Of a stretch of DNA of 64,000 nt, positions 25,126 to 34,108 are shown in pieces. The stretch is from assembly GCF_016522075.1 (NCBI RefSeq), contig NZ_JAEHFW010000003.1, positions 744,001-808,000 on the forward strand, in the 5' to 3' direction. A model generated the notes under the pieces. The model made no database searches. It saw only the letters and a list, made by a program, of their open reading frames with translations, and was not told where the DNA came from. The DNA comes from Mucilaginibacter segetis. Its GTDB lineage: Bacteria > Bacteroidota > Bacteroidia > Sphingobacteriales > Sphingobacteriaceae. The position numbers and the translations under genes are program-made. How positions within the stretch are numbered: position 1 is the first letter of the stretch; every line of letters starts with the position of its first letter.

Positions 25126-26067
25126 TTATACCAATGCATAGTCGTTTATTTTGCTCATATCTAAAATGATACGTCCATCAGGTGCACGTTCAAACATGCG
25201 TATAAATGATGCGTTCCAAACCATATCATTATATTGATAAGATGAGCGGGAATGTACCGTTTGTGAAAACGTATCGTCAAAAGCCTTAAGCAATACTGAA
25301 AAAGATGCTTCATTTCGCAGCATATCTTCAGGGGTCATATCAACCAACGGACTGTTTTTATCCAGGGGATGCACTATAGTCCAGTTAAGTGTAAGTATAC
25401 TAACGGTTGTTCGTTCCAGTTCCAGTTCAAAAAATCTACGAACCGGCTGGCCGTTAACTAATTCATTGTATGAGAAAATAACCTCAACTTTTAAATCTAT
25501 CAATACATTTCTGCGCAAATTGGCTATCCTGAACATCAATCCTTGCGCATCTTCGCGGTAAGGAGCAACCAACATTTTTTCGCTGTAAATAATTTTAGCA
25601 GATGGCCGCGAAAAGCGCCCGTAGAGCAGGCCGGTAGCAAGCGCAAATGCAAGCAGTCCCATCATAGACTCCAGTGCGGCCACACAGTTTGCAGCCATGC
25701 CTTTTGGACTGATATGGCCATAACCCACGGTTGATATAGTTTGGGCCGAAAAGAACAATGCATCAAAGAAATGTTCTACACCATTAGTTCCCGACGCTCC
25801 GTCTAAGCTATCAGTACCTATAATTAAATAAATAGCAGCAAATAATAGGTTTACAGTTAAATATCCGCACAATACAATGAGCCAAAATTTCCCCCAGCCC
25901 ATTTTAATAAGGGTATGGTAATTATCGGCCGTATTAAATAACGACAAGCCTTTACGCTTAACATTAACAGAACCATCCTTATTTAAAAGCGGCTGGCTTT
26001 TTATTACCGGCTGCGACCCAAAACCGAGGTCATTCTCCGGATTGATCTTTTGTTTACGAATCGACAT
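25126..26067 (-). CDS. inward-rectifier potassium channel (KirBac)
   Basis: The 313-residue protein is a bacterial Kir channel. TM1 is about 60-83, the pore helix 99-111, and the selectivity filter TVGYGH 113-118. TM2 is about 125-150, followed by the long beta-rich cytoplasmic domain with motifs such as RIANLRRNVLIDLKVEV. The extended N-terminus has the slide-helix region (NTADNYHTLIKMGWGKFW). Such channels conduct K+ and are gated by lipids and other cytoplasmic signals. It is convergent with the SDR gene, two bases apart, and divergent from the trp leader. Confidence 0.95.
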   Translation of the reverse strand: MSIRKQKINPENDLGFGSQPVIKSQPLLNKDGSVNVKRKGLSLFNTADNYHTLIKMGWGKFWLIVLCGYLTVNLLFAAIYLIIGTDSLDGASGTNGVEHFFDALFFSAQTISTVGYGHISPKGMAANCVAALESMMGLLAFALATGLLYGRFSRPSAKIIYSEKMLVAPYREDAQGLMFRIANLRRNVLIDLKVEVIFSYNELVNGQPVRRFFELELERTTVSILTLNWTIVHPLDKNSPLVDMTPEDMLRNEASFSVLLKAFDDTFSQTVHSRSSYQYNDMVWNASFIRMFERAPDGRIILDMSKINDYALV

Positions 26068-26114
26068 CTATTTTGCGCTGTTTTCAACGTTGCTTTGTAA
26101 AAATATCATTCTGC

Positions 26115-26145
26115 TTGCTTTTAGTGAAAACTATTTCCATATTTG
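26115..26145 (+). promoter_or_regulatory. probable trp operon promoter
   Basis: TTG (26115-26117), 20 nt, then CATATTTG (26138-26145), close to the Bacteroidetes consensus and similar to the box in front of tRNA-Arg. Transcription would begin near 26150, so the leader peptide start at 26156 would have almost no untranslated leader. Confidence 0.55.
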
Positions 26146-26155
26146 CGTTCATATT

Positions 26156-26203
26156 ATGATAATAACAAACAATAACTGGTGGTGGCTTAACGATATTTCG
26201 TAA
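26156..26203 (+). CDS. trpL: trp leader peptide with three tandem Trp codons
   Basis: A 15-codon frame, MIITNNNWWWLNDIS, lies between the promoter and the terminator hairpin upstream of trpD. Three consecutive TGG codons (26177-26185) are the classic sensor of charged tRNA-Trp: stalling there would alter folding of the downstream RNA and let polymerase read into trpDFB. The arrangement corresponds to what is known in this phylum as the Bacteroid-trp leader. I cannot draw the competing antiterminator with certainty. Confidence 0.85.
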   Translation: MIITNNNWWWLNDIS

Positions 26204-26242
26204 GGCATTCCTCATTTTTGTTTTTTTATAAGATACATATCA

Positions 26243-26268
26243 GGGTTGCCATACGGTAACCCTTTTTT
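26243..26268 (+). terminator. trp attenuator (intrinsic terminator in the leader)
   Basis: GGGTTGCC (26243-26250) pairs with GGTAACCC (26255-26262) through eight pairs including one G-U, with an ATAC loop, and six T residues follow (26263-26268). It sits only 13 nt before the trpD start. The gene to its left is on the other strand, so it has nothing to terminate except the leader itself. Confidence 0.9.
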
Positions 26269-26280
26269 ATTTATATACTG

Positions 26281-27270
26281 ATGAAACAAATATTAAATCA
26301 TCTTTTTGAGCATAAAACATTTACGCGCGAACAGTCAAAAGAGATTTTGATGAATATCGCCCTTGGTAAATACAACAATTCGCAAATGGCTGCTTTTATG
26401 ACCGCTTATTGTATGCGCAGCATAACGGTAAGCGAACTGGAAGGCTTTAGAGATGCGATGCTGGAACTTTGCCTGGAAATTGATCTGCAAAACGGAGAGC
26501 TGATAGATCTTTGCGGAACAGGGGGCGATGGTAAAGATACCTTTAACATATCAACCTTAGCATCTTTTGTAGTTGCAGGGGCGGGCTATAAAGTGGCAAA
26601 GCATGGTAATTACGGGGTGTCGTCCGGTTGCGGGTCATCAAACGTGATGGAATTTTTAGGATATAAATTCACGAATGATACAGGTACATTAAGGAAAAAC
26701 ATAGATAAAGCCAATATCTGTTTTTTACATGCCCCTTTGTTTCACCCGGCCATGAAAACTGTTGCACCTATACGCCGCGAATTGGGTGTAAAAACCTTTT
26801 TTAATATGCTCGGCCCGTTGGTTAATCCGGCTAAACCTGCAAATCAATTAGTGGGGGTTTTTAACCTTGAACTTGCTCGTGTATATGCTTATCTGTATCA
26901 AAAATCAAATGTAAAATACACCATCGTAAATGCACTGGATGGTTATGATGAAATATCCCTGACGTGCGATTTTAAAACCTTTTCTGCTGATGGGGAAAAG
27001 ATCAATACCATTGAGAGTCTTGGTTTTGAAAAGATACATCAGGAACAGATAACCGGTGGTAAAACAGTAGAAGAGTCTGCCGGAATATTTATGCAGATAT
27101 TGAATGATGATGCCACTTCTGCACAAAGCAATGTGGTATTAACTAATGCCGCAATGGCAATAAAAACAATAGCGTCAGATAAAAGCTTTGCTGATTGTTT
27201 TTATGAGGCGGAAGAATCACTCCTCAGTAAAAAGGCATTGAATAGCTTTAAAACCTTAATTCATAACTAA
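26281..27270 (+). CDS. trpD: anthranilate phosphoribosyltransferase
   Basis: It transfers phosphoribose from PRPP to anthranilate, the second step of the tryptophan branch. The 329 residues carry the PRPP and metal loop GTGGDGKDTFNIST (about 80-93), KHGNYGVSSGCGSSN, and the anthranilate-site region RRELGVKTFFNMLGPLVNP. It is the first structural gene after the attenuator. trpF starts four bases after its stop codon, so the operon is tightly packed. Confidence 0.97.
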   Translation: MKQILNHLFEHKTFTREQSKEILMNIALGKYNNSQMAAFMTAYCMRSITVSELEGFRDAMLELCLEIDLQNGELIDLCGTGGDGKDTFNISTLASFVVAGAGYKVAKHGNYGVSSGCGSSNVMEFLGYKFTNDTGTLRKNIDKANICFLHAPLFHPAMKTVAPIRRELGVKTFFNMLGPLVNPAKPANQLVGVFNLELARVYAYLYQKSNVKYTIVNALDGYDEISLTCDFKTFSADGEKINTIESLGFEKIHQEQITGGKTVEESAGIFMQILNDDATSAQSNVVLTNAAMAIKTIASDKSFADCFYEAEESLLSKKALNSFKTLIHN

Positions 27271-27274
27271 GCTG

Positions 27275-27916
27275 ATGAAAATTAAAGTTTGCGGTTTAAA
27301 GTATCAGGATAACATTAATGCAGTGGCTGATTTGGCACCTGATTATATGGGATTTATTTGTTACGACAGATCGCCAAGGTTTATCGGCCAAATGGAGAAC
27401 GACTTATTTGACGAGCTACCGAATAGCATTATTAAAACTGCAGTTTTCGTAAATGAAAATGCAGAACAAGTCAGTAAATTAATAGCCCTTTATAAATTTA
27501 GCGCAATACAATTACATGGTAATGAAAGCCCGGATTTTTGCAATCGATTTAAAAATAAAGTTACAGTAATAAAGGCCTATGGTGTTGATGAAGATTTTGA
27601 CTTTGGTATACTTGAGCGTTATAAGAACAATGTCGATTTTTTTATGTTCGACACCAAAACGGCGGAGCATGGGGGTTCGGGCCGAAAATTTAACTGGGAT
27701 ATACTTAATAAATACGAATTAAACGTGCCCTTCTTTTTATCGGGTGGCTTAAGTCCGGATAATATGGAAGAAGTGAAAAAAATAGATCACCCGATGTTTT
27801 ACGCTGTTGATCTGAACAGCCGTTTTGAAACCTCACCGGGGATAAAAGATATTAATAAATTAACTACAGCATTTAATACCATAAAAAAATTTAACAGCGA
27901 TGAAGTACGGAGTTAA
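27275..27916 (+). CDS. trpF: phosphoribosylanthranilate isomerase
   Basis: A 213-residue TIM-barrel enzyme that isomerises phosphoribosylanthranilate to CdRP. Family marks are [14 protein letters not shown] with the catalytic Cys, [31 protein letters not shown] with the catalytic Asp, and [11 protein letters not shown] for phosphate binding. The gene overlaps trpB by 17 bases. trpC, which often stands between trpD and trpF in this phylum, is absent. Confidence 0.96.
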   Translation: MKIKVCGLKYQDNINAVADLAPDYMGFICYDRSPRFIGQMENDLFDELPNSIIKTAVFVNENAEQVSKLIALYKFSAIQLHGNESPDFCNRFKNKVTVIKAYGVDEDFDFGILERYKNNVDFFMFDTKTAEHGGSGRKFNWDILNKYELNVPFFLSGGLSPDNMEEVKKIDHPMFYAVDLNSRFETSPGIKDINKLTTAFNTIKKFNSDEVRS

Positions 27917-29081
27917 CGAAAAAGGATATTACGGGGATTTTGGCGGGGCTTATATACCCGAAATGCTGTACCCAAATGTTGAAGAACTTAGGCAAGAGTA
28001 CCTTAGAATAATAGAAGATGATAGTTTCAAGGCAGAATATGACCAGCTTTTGAGAGATTATGTTGGGCGTCCTTCTCCTTTATACCATGCTAAGCGCTAT
28101 TCAGAGAAATATGGTGCCAATATATTTTTTAAACGGGAGGATCTCAACCATACCGGCTCACATAAAATAAACAATGCTATAGGGCAGATACTTTTAGCCG
28201 AACGTTTGGGCAAAAAGCGCATTATTGCCGAAACAGGAGCGGGGCAACATGGTGTAGCTACGGCTACCGTATGTGCGTTAAAAGGTATTGAATGTGTTGT
28301 TTATATGGGCGAAATTGACATGGAACGCCAGGCGCCTAATGTTGCCCGAATGAAAATGTTAGGCGCAAAGGTTGTACCGGCAACATCAGGCAGTAAAACC
28401 CTTAAGGATGCTACTAATGAGGCCCTGCGTGACTGGATAGGTAATCCGGTTGATACCCATTATATTATAGGCTCAGTTGTAGGGCCTTATCCTTATCCGG
28501 ATATGGTTGCGCGTTTCCAGGCTATAATATCTGCCGAAACAAAAAAGCAATTGTTAGAACAAACCGGTGGCGAATTGCCACAATACGTTATGGCCTGTGT
28601 AGGCGGTGGCAGTAATGCAATGGGCATGTTTTATCATTTCCTGGATGATGAGTCGGTTAAATTGGTAGCTGTTGAAGCTGCCGGTAAAGGAGTGGATAGC
28701 GGGCACTCTGCCGCAACAACATTTTTAGGAAGCGAAGGCGTATTGCATGGCAGCCGTACTATTTTAATGCAAACTGCCGATGGGCAGGTAGAAGAGCCGT
28801 ATTCTATATCAGCCGGATTAGACTATCCCGGTATTGGCCCGCAGCACGCGCATTTATATAAAATTAATCGTGCCAGATATGCAAGTATAACCGATGACGA
28901 AGCTTTGCAGGCTGGTTTGCTTTGTTGCCAATTAGAGGGAATAATACCCGCCATTGAAACGGCACATGCATTAGCCTACCTGGAAAAAATGAAATTTAAT
29001 AAAAACGATAATGTGGTGATTTGTATATCCGGCAGGGGGGATAAGGATCTGGATACGTATATCAACTATTTTGGGTATTAA
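27900..29081 (+). CDS. trpB: tryptophan synthase beta chain
   Basis: It condenses indole and serine to tryptophan with PLP. The 393 residues match the usual length. Lys89 in [11 protein letters not shown] forms the Schiff base. The phosphate-binding loop is [12 protein letters not shown], and [14 protein letters not shown] and [14 protein letters not shown] are typical of the main (TrpB1) class that pairs with TrpA. No trpA follows; the next gene is a permease behind its own upstream element. I therefore expect trpA and trpC elsewhere in the genome. Confidence 0.97.
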   Translation: MKYGVNEKGYYGDFGGAYIPEMLYPNVEELRQEYLRIIEDDSFKAEYDQLLRDYVGRPSPLYHAKRYSEKYGANIFFKREDLNHTGSHKINNAIGQILLAERLGKKRIIAETGAGQHGVATATVCALKGIECVVYMGEIDMERQAPNVARMKMLGAKVVPATSGSKTLKDATNEALRDWIGNPVDTHYIIGSVVGPYPYPDMVARFQAIISAETKKQLLEQTGGELPQYVMACVGGGSNAMGMFYHFLDDESVKLVAVEAAGKGVDSGHSAATTFLGSEGVLHGSRTILMQTADGQVEEPYSISAGLDYPGIGPQHAHLYKINRARYASITDDEALQAGLLCCQLEGIIPAIETAHALAYLEKMKFNKNDNVVICISGRGDKDLDTYINYFGY

Positions 29082-29097
29082 ATTGTCTTTTGTAACA

Positions 29098-29140
29098 ATA
29101 CTGTATCAAAACCGAACACATACTGTTACACTTGCGAACA
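29098..29140 (+). promoter_or_regulatory. conserved upstream element, copy 1 (permease array)
   Basis: ATACTGTATCA-nn-ACCGAAC-n-CA-nn-CTGT, then a 7-nt gap, GCG, one base, ACA. The same pattern is found at 41414-41455 ahead of the ATPase gene. The right half contains an imperfect inverted repeat (TGTTAC...GAACA), like an operator. It starts 136 bp before the first permease. Identity in two unrelated intergenic regions points to one regulator binding both. Confidence 0.7.
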
Positions 29141-29233
29141 TGTTAGTTAGTAGTTTAATTATTTAAATTACTGAAAATTAGTTATTTAAATAATTGGTAC
29201 ATATTTTAACTCTGTTAAATAAAAGTACCGGTT

Positions 29234-31657
29234 ATGCTAAAAAACTACTTCAAAATTGCATGGCGAAATGTGATACGCCATAAAAGTTATTCCATCATAA
29301 ATATATCTGGCTTAAGCGTTGGTATAGCCGCGTGCCTGCTCATTTTTGCTGTTCTGCAGTATGAGTTAAGTTTTAATACCAACTTTTCCAACTATAAAAA
29401 CATATACCATTTAATAACAAAGAATATTCATGATGATGGTATTACCTATAACCCTGGTGTTTCTGCACCGGCAACAGATGCTTTGCGTATAGATTTTCCG
29501 CAGGTTAAATTCGCTGCATTAAATACCAGCTATGGCAGTCAGATAACTGTACCGGCTGATAATTCACGCACCGGGGCAGACGATAAAAAATTTACAGAGG
29601 ATTTGGGTGTATTTTTTATAGAGCCGCAGTTTTTTGACATTTTTCACTCAACCTGGCTCGATGGAGATAAAAGCGTACTCGCCCAACCTAATATGGTGGT
29701 AATTAATAAAAGTACAGCTATAAAATATTTTAAGGATTGGAAAACAGCGGTTGGCAAAACCCTGAAAATGGATAATGTGCTAACCCTGAAAGTGGCGGGC
29801 GTTATTGATGATGCGCCAGAAAACAGCGATTTTCCGTTAAGGATCATGGTATCATATATCACCTGGAAGCAACACCCTAAAGATTATAATTATAGCGATA
29901 GCTGGGATTCCATCAGCAGCAACCACCAGATATTTATGGAGTTGCCGCAAGGTTTATCAGCTGCCAATATGGACAAACAGTTGGTAGCCTTTACTGCTAA
30001 AATTGAAAAAAATAAAGATAAAGTTACCCGCGCTCATCTTTTACAGCCATTAAGCGAGTTACATTTTGACACAAGGGTGGGTAACACCCTGGGCGACCAT
30101 TCAACCAGCAGAGCTACGTTGCAAACTATGACATTTATAGCCATTCTTATTATTATAATGGCTTCTATCAACTTTATAAATCTTTCTACAGCACAATCGG
30201 TTGGACGGTCAAAAGAAGTTGGTATACGCAAGGTTTTAGGCAGCAGCCGTAAACAACTCATTTTTCAGGTAATAGGCGAAACTGCGCTTGTTGTATTGTT
30301 CTCGGTAATTATAGCATTTGCCATAGCAGAAATAGCGTTACCCTACTTAAAAAATATATCAAATGTGCCTGATGATATCGGGCTTATTAACTGGGGTACT
30401 ACATTATTTTTATTAACTACTACAATACTGGTTATACTTTTATCTGGTATTTATCCGGCATTGGTTGTATCAGGCTTTAAACCGGTATTAGCTATAAAGA
30501 ATAAGATAACGGCTGCATCTATAGGCGGCATCCCGTTACGCAGGGCATTAGTTGTTGCACAGTTTGCTATTGCGCAACTACTCATTATAGGCACTTTGGT
30601 AGCTGTAAATCAAATGGATTTTGTAAATCATGCCGATCTGGGCTTTAATAAAGACGCCGTATTAATATTACCCGGTTATACTGATAGCATCAGCCTGGGT
30701 AAAATGGATGCGTTTAAACAAGAACTACTGCAAAATCCGGATATAAATTCGGTTAGTTTTGCTTCAGATCCGCCATCTTCAGATAATAACTGGGGCCAGA
30801 ATTTCTACTTCGATCATTCCCAGAAAGACCCTACATTTAATACATTTTTAAAATATGGCGATGCGGATTATTTTAAAACATTTGGTTTGCGGTTTACAGC
30901 CGGCCATGGCTATGATCAGAGTGATACTATGCGCCAGGCCGTTGTTAACGAAACTTTTATTAATAAGTTAGGTATACAAAATCCCGAAAAAGTAATAGGT
31001 AAATCAGTACGATTAGGTAGCGGGCCGTGGGCTACCATCACCGGCGTAGTTAAAGACTTTAAAACTAATTCATTACGCGAATCGGTTAAGCCCATTGTAA
31101 TATCTCCGCGTAAACAATTCGAATCATTAGCTGCAGTTAAAATTAAAACTAAAAATCTTAGCGCAACGGTATCAAAAATTCAGCGGTTATGGGAAAGTAC
31201 CTATCCTGAATATGCTTATAATGGTTATTTTATGGATGAAAGCATAGCCCGGTTCTATCAGCAGGAAAACCAACTGGCGCTGATTTATAAAATATTTGCA
31301 GGCATAGCCATATTTATTTCATGTTTAGGTTTATATGGTTTGGTATCGTTTATGGCGGTGCAACGTACTAAAGAGGTGGGAGTGCGTAAAGTGTTGGGTG
31401 CGTCAGTAGGCAGTATAGTTCTCTTATTTTCCAAAGAGTTTATGATATTAATAGCCATTTCGTTTTTAATAGCTATGCCAGCCGCATGGTATATGATGTC
31501 GCAATGGCTGCAAAATTTCGTTTACAGGGTGCCATTAACTGCCGGAGTATTTATACTTGCTATTTCGGCTTCTATTGTAATTGCCTGGATAACTGTTGGT
31601 TATAAGGCTGTAAAGGCGGCGCTGGTTAACCCGGTGAAAAGTTTAAGAAGCGAGTAA
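29234..31657 (+). CDS. FtsX/MacB-like ABC permease, array copy 1
   Basis: First of five tandem paralogues. The 807 residues form two homologous halves, each with one helix, a MacB-type periplasmic core and three helices: TM1 about 20-41, TM2-4 about 296-414, TM5 about 437-457, TM6-8 about 687-794. Permease signatures are EVGIRKVLGSSRKQL and EVGVRKVLGASVGSI. All five copies end in the same NPVKSLRSE. Copies 1 and 5 share GLYGLVSFMA before the last signature and TAQ after TM2, so they form a subgroup. These proteins pair with an ATPase to drive outer-membrane efflux or lipoprotein handling. Confidence 0.92.
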   Translation: MLKNYFKIAWRNVIRHKSYSIINISGLSVGIAACLLIFAVLQYELSFNTNFSNYKNIYHLITKNIHDDGITYNPGVSAPATDALRIDFPQVKFAALNTSYGSQITVPADNSRTGADDKKFTEDLGVFFIEPQFFDIFHSTWLDGDKSVLAQPNMVVINKSTAIKYFKDWKTAVGKTLKMDNVLTLKVAGVIDDAPENSDFPLRIMVSYITWKQHPKDYNYSDSWDSISSNHQIFMELPQGLSAANMDKQLVAFTAKIEKNKDKVTRAHLLQPLSELHFDTRVGNTLGDHSTSRATLQTMTFIAILIIIMASINFINLSTAQSVGRSKEVGIRKVLGSSRKQLIFQVIGETALVVLFSVIIAFAIAEIALPYLKNISNVPDDIGLINWGTTLFLLTTTILVILLSGIYPALVVSGFKPVLAIKNKITAASIGGIPLRRALVVAQFAIAQLLIIGTLVAVNQMDFVNHADLGFNKDAVLILPGYTDSISLGKMDAFKQELLQNPDINSVSFASDPPSSDNNWGQNFYFDHSQKDPTFNTFLKYGDADYFKTFGLRFTAGHGYDQSDTMRQAVVNETFINKLGIQNPEKVIGKSVRLGSGPWATITGVVKDFKTNSLRESVKPIVISPRKQFESLAAVKIKTKNLSATVSKIQRLWESTYPEYAYNGYFMDESIARFYQQENQLALIYKIFAGIAIFISCLGLYGLVSFMAVQRTKEVGVRKVLGASVGSIVLLFSKEFMILIAISFLIAMPAAWYMMSQWLQNFVYRVPLTAGVFILAISASIVIAWITVGYKAVKAALVNPVKSLRSE

Positions 31658-31691
31658 TATTACTATAAAAACCAATACTTAATTACCGATC

Positions 31692-34076
31692 ATGATAAAA
31701 AACTATTTTAAGATAGCCTTACGCAATTTATGGAGGCATCGTGGATTCTCGTTCATCAACATCGCGGGGCTATCGGTAGGGATTACCGCGTGTTTTTTTA
31801 TATTTATGTACGTTAGTTTTGAACTAAGCTATGATGATTTTCATAGTAAGGGCGACCGTATTTACCGAATTGTTACTGATATCAAAACCCCGTCGGAGAC
31901 TATTAACACTTCAAGCACTTCCTGGGCATTTGCCCCGGCTATTAAAGCGGATTTTCCGCAGGTGGAGGCTTTTGTAAGGGTTAGCGGGGGGAGTTTTCTG
32001 GTTAGGAAAGATAATGTGAAATTTCAGGAAGATAATACGCTTTTTGCTGATTCTACCTTTTTTTCTGTTTTTGATTTTAAATTATTAAAGGGTGATCCTA
32101 AAACTGCACTCACTCAACAAGCCTCTTTGGTGTTTAGTGAAACTGCTGCTAAAAAATATTTTGGTGATAAAGATCCTGTTGGGCAAACTGTGTTGGTTAC
32201 CGGAGATGCCATACCTGCCGTGGTAACCGGCGTTATGGAAGATATGCCTGAAAACTCACAGATAAAGGCAGATATGCTGATCTCCATGTCAACATTAACG
32301 CAAAAATTTAATAAAGGGCTTGATGACCAATGGGGCAATTATGGAGCAACAAGTTACCTGTTGCTAAAGCCGGGTGTGAATTATAAGTCGTTTGAAGCAC
32401 AATTACCTGCTTTTATGGAAAAAAGAAACGGAACAGAGGCCAAACAGAGCCAAATGTTCGCAACGCTTTTTTTGGAGCCATTGAAAGATGTTTATCTTCA
32501 TTCAACCCGGAGCGGACAGCAAAGTGGTAGCATAAACAACGTATATGTGTTTAGTATAGTTGCAGTATTTATATTGCTTATAGCGTGTATCAATTTTATT
32601 AATCTTACTACAGCCCGGTCTGTTGAGCGTGCTAAGGAAGTAGGGATCCGTAAGGTTGTCGGAGCTGCAAAAGGGGAACTGGCAGGGCAATTTATAGGTG
32701 AGTCTATCATACTTTGTTTATTCGCGTTTATTATTACCATCATATTATCGGTTTTATTGTTACCTACGTTTAATCAATTGGCCGGTAAAACAGTTAGTCC
32801 GGGTGTTTTTTCTAACGCGTATTATATTCTCTCTTTATTTGGCATATCAGTTGGTATCGGTTTACTCGCCGGTATTTACCCTGCTTTGGTCATATCTTCA
32901 TTTAAGCCGGTACTTGTTTTAAAGGGAAGATTTTCTACCGGAAACAAAGGAAGCTTGTTACGTAAAAGTCTGGTGGTAGCACAGTTCAGTATATCCATTG
33001 CACTTATTATAGGTACAATAATAGTGTACAATCAAATGGATTTTATGCAGAATCGTGATCTGGGTTTTTCAAAAGACCAGACGATCGTTTTAGATACCAA
33101 CGGCGACCCGGCGAAAGATGCCTTCAAACAATCGGTAAAGGAAATTCCCGGAGTTAAGTCTGCAGCATTATCCTCAAGTATTCCTGGGGGTGGAAATATG
33201 GGGGCCTATTCAGAGATAGAGAATAGTAAAGGCGATCTGCAGATAGCTAATCTCGACCTTTATTATGTCGACTTTGATTATATTAAACAGTATAATATAA
33301 AAATGGTCGCCGGACGTGCATTCTCTCGCGATTTTCTAAAGACAGATACCACTCAGGCCATGATACTTAACGAGGAAGCGGTTAAACTATTTGGTTATAC
33401 CTCGCCGCAGCAGGCAATCGGTCGCAGGTTTAAACAATGGGGCCGTGAAGGTAAGATAATAGGGGTGATGAAGGATTTTCACTATCGCTCTTTACAGGAG
33501 AAAATAAAACCGTTGAGCATGAGGGCCGAGAATGGAAATCTTAACATGATATCTATAAAAGTATCAGCTAAAAATCTCCCTGCCACACTCTCAGCTATCG
33601 AAAGTAAATGGAAAACACTTATTCCTAACCGCCCTTACAGCTATTACTTTTTAGATGAGTTTTTTGACAGGCAATACCGCAGCGAACAGCGTTTTGGGAA
33701 ACTGTTTTTTAACTTTTCGATACTTGCTATTTCTATTTCATGCTTAGGGCTATTAGGGTTAGCATCCTACAGCACGTTTCAGCGTACACGCGAAATTGGC
33801 ATCCGCAAGGTTTTAGGAGCAACAACAACGGGTATTGTAAATATGCTTTCTGTTGATTTTATTAAATTGGTGATCATATCAATTTTTATTGCTACTCCTG
33901 TAGCCTGGTACTTTATGTATAAGTGGTTAAAGGATTTTGCGTATCGAATTGATATACAGTGGTGGGTGTTTGTATTATCCGGCAGCCTGGCTATTGTGGT
34001 AGCCTTGCTTACCATAAGTTTTCAGGCAATTAAAGCTGCTATAGCTAACCCGGTAAAAAGTTTAAGAAGTGAGTAA
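31692..34076 (+). CDS. FtsX/MacB-like ABC permease, array copy 2
   Basis: The 794-residue second member begins 34 bp after copy 1 with a near-identical start region (MIKNYFKIALRNLWRHRGF). Signatures are EVGIRKVVGAAKGEL and EIGIRKVLGATTTGI. The periplasmic cores diverge strongly from the other copies while helices and termini stay alike, as expected if each copy binds a different partner or cargo. With copies 3 and 4 it shares the TTARS/TAKS-type segment after TM2 and a GL(L/F)GLA motif before the final signature. With copy 4 it shares QWWVF in the last periplasmic turn. Confidence 0.92.
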   Translation: MIKNYFKIALRNLWRHRGFSFINIAGLSVGITACFFIFMYVSFELSYDDFHSKGDRIYRIVTDIKTPSETINTSSTSWAFAPAIKADFPQVEAFVRVSGGSFLVRKDNVKFQEDNTLFADSTFFSVFDFKLLKGDPKTALTQQASLVFSETAAKKYFGDKDPVGQTVLVTGDAIPAVVTGVMEDMPENSQIKADMLISMSTLTQKFNKGLDDQWGNYGATSYLLLKPGVNYKSFEAQLPAFMEKRNGTEAKQSQMFATLFLEPLKDVYLHSTRSGQQSGSINNVYVFSIVAVFILLIACINFINLTTARSVERAKEVGIRKVVGAAKGELAGQFIGESIILCLFAFIITIILSVLLLPTFNQLAGKTVSPGVFSNAYYILSLFGISVGIGLLAGIYPALVISSFKPVLVLKGRFSTGNKGSLLRKSLVVAQFSISIALIIGTIIVYNQMDFMQNRDLGFSKDQTIVLDTNGDPAKDAFKQSVKEIPGVKSAALSSSIPGGGNMGAYSEIENSKGDLQIANLDLYYVDFDYIKQYNIKMVAGRAFSRDFLKTDTTQAMILNEEAVKLFGYTSPQQAIGRRFKQWGREGKIIGVMKDFHYRSLQEKIKPLSMRAENGNLNMISIKVSAKNLPATLSAIESKWKTLIPNRPYSYYFLDEFFDRQYRSEQRFGKLFFNFSILAISISCLGLLGLASYSTFQRTREIGIRKVLGATTTGIVNMLSVDFIKLVIISIFIATPVAWYFMYKWLKDFAYRIDIQWWVFVLSGSLAIVVALLTISFQAIKAAIANPVKSLRSE

Positions 34077-34108
34077 GATCAATAAGTTAACCGCATAATC
34101 ACCATATC

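Noticed and set aside
29101..29140. Sigma-54 promoter upstream of the permease array
   Set aside because: No GG-N10-GC spacing (TGGCAC/TTGCA) can be found; the conserved element is of a different type.
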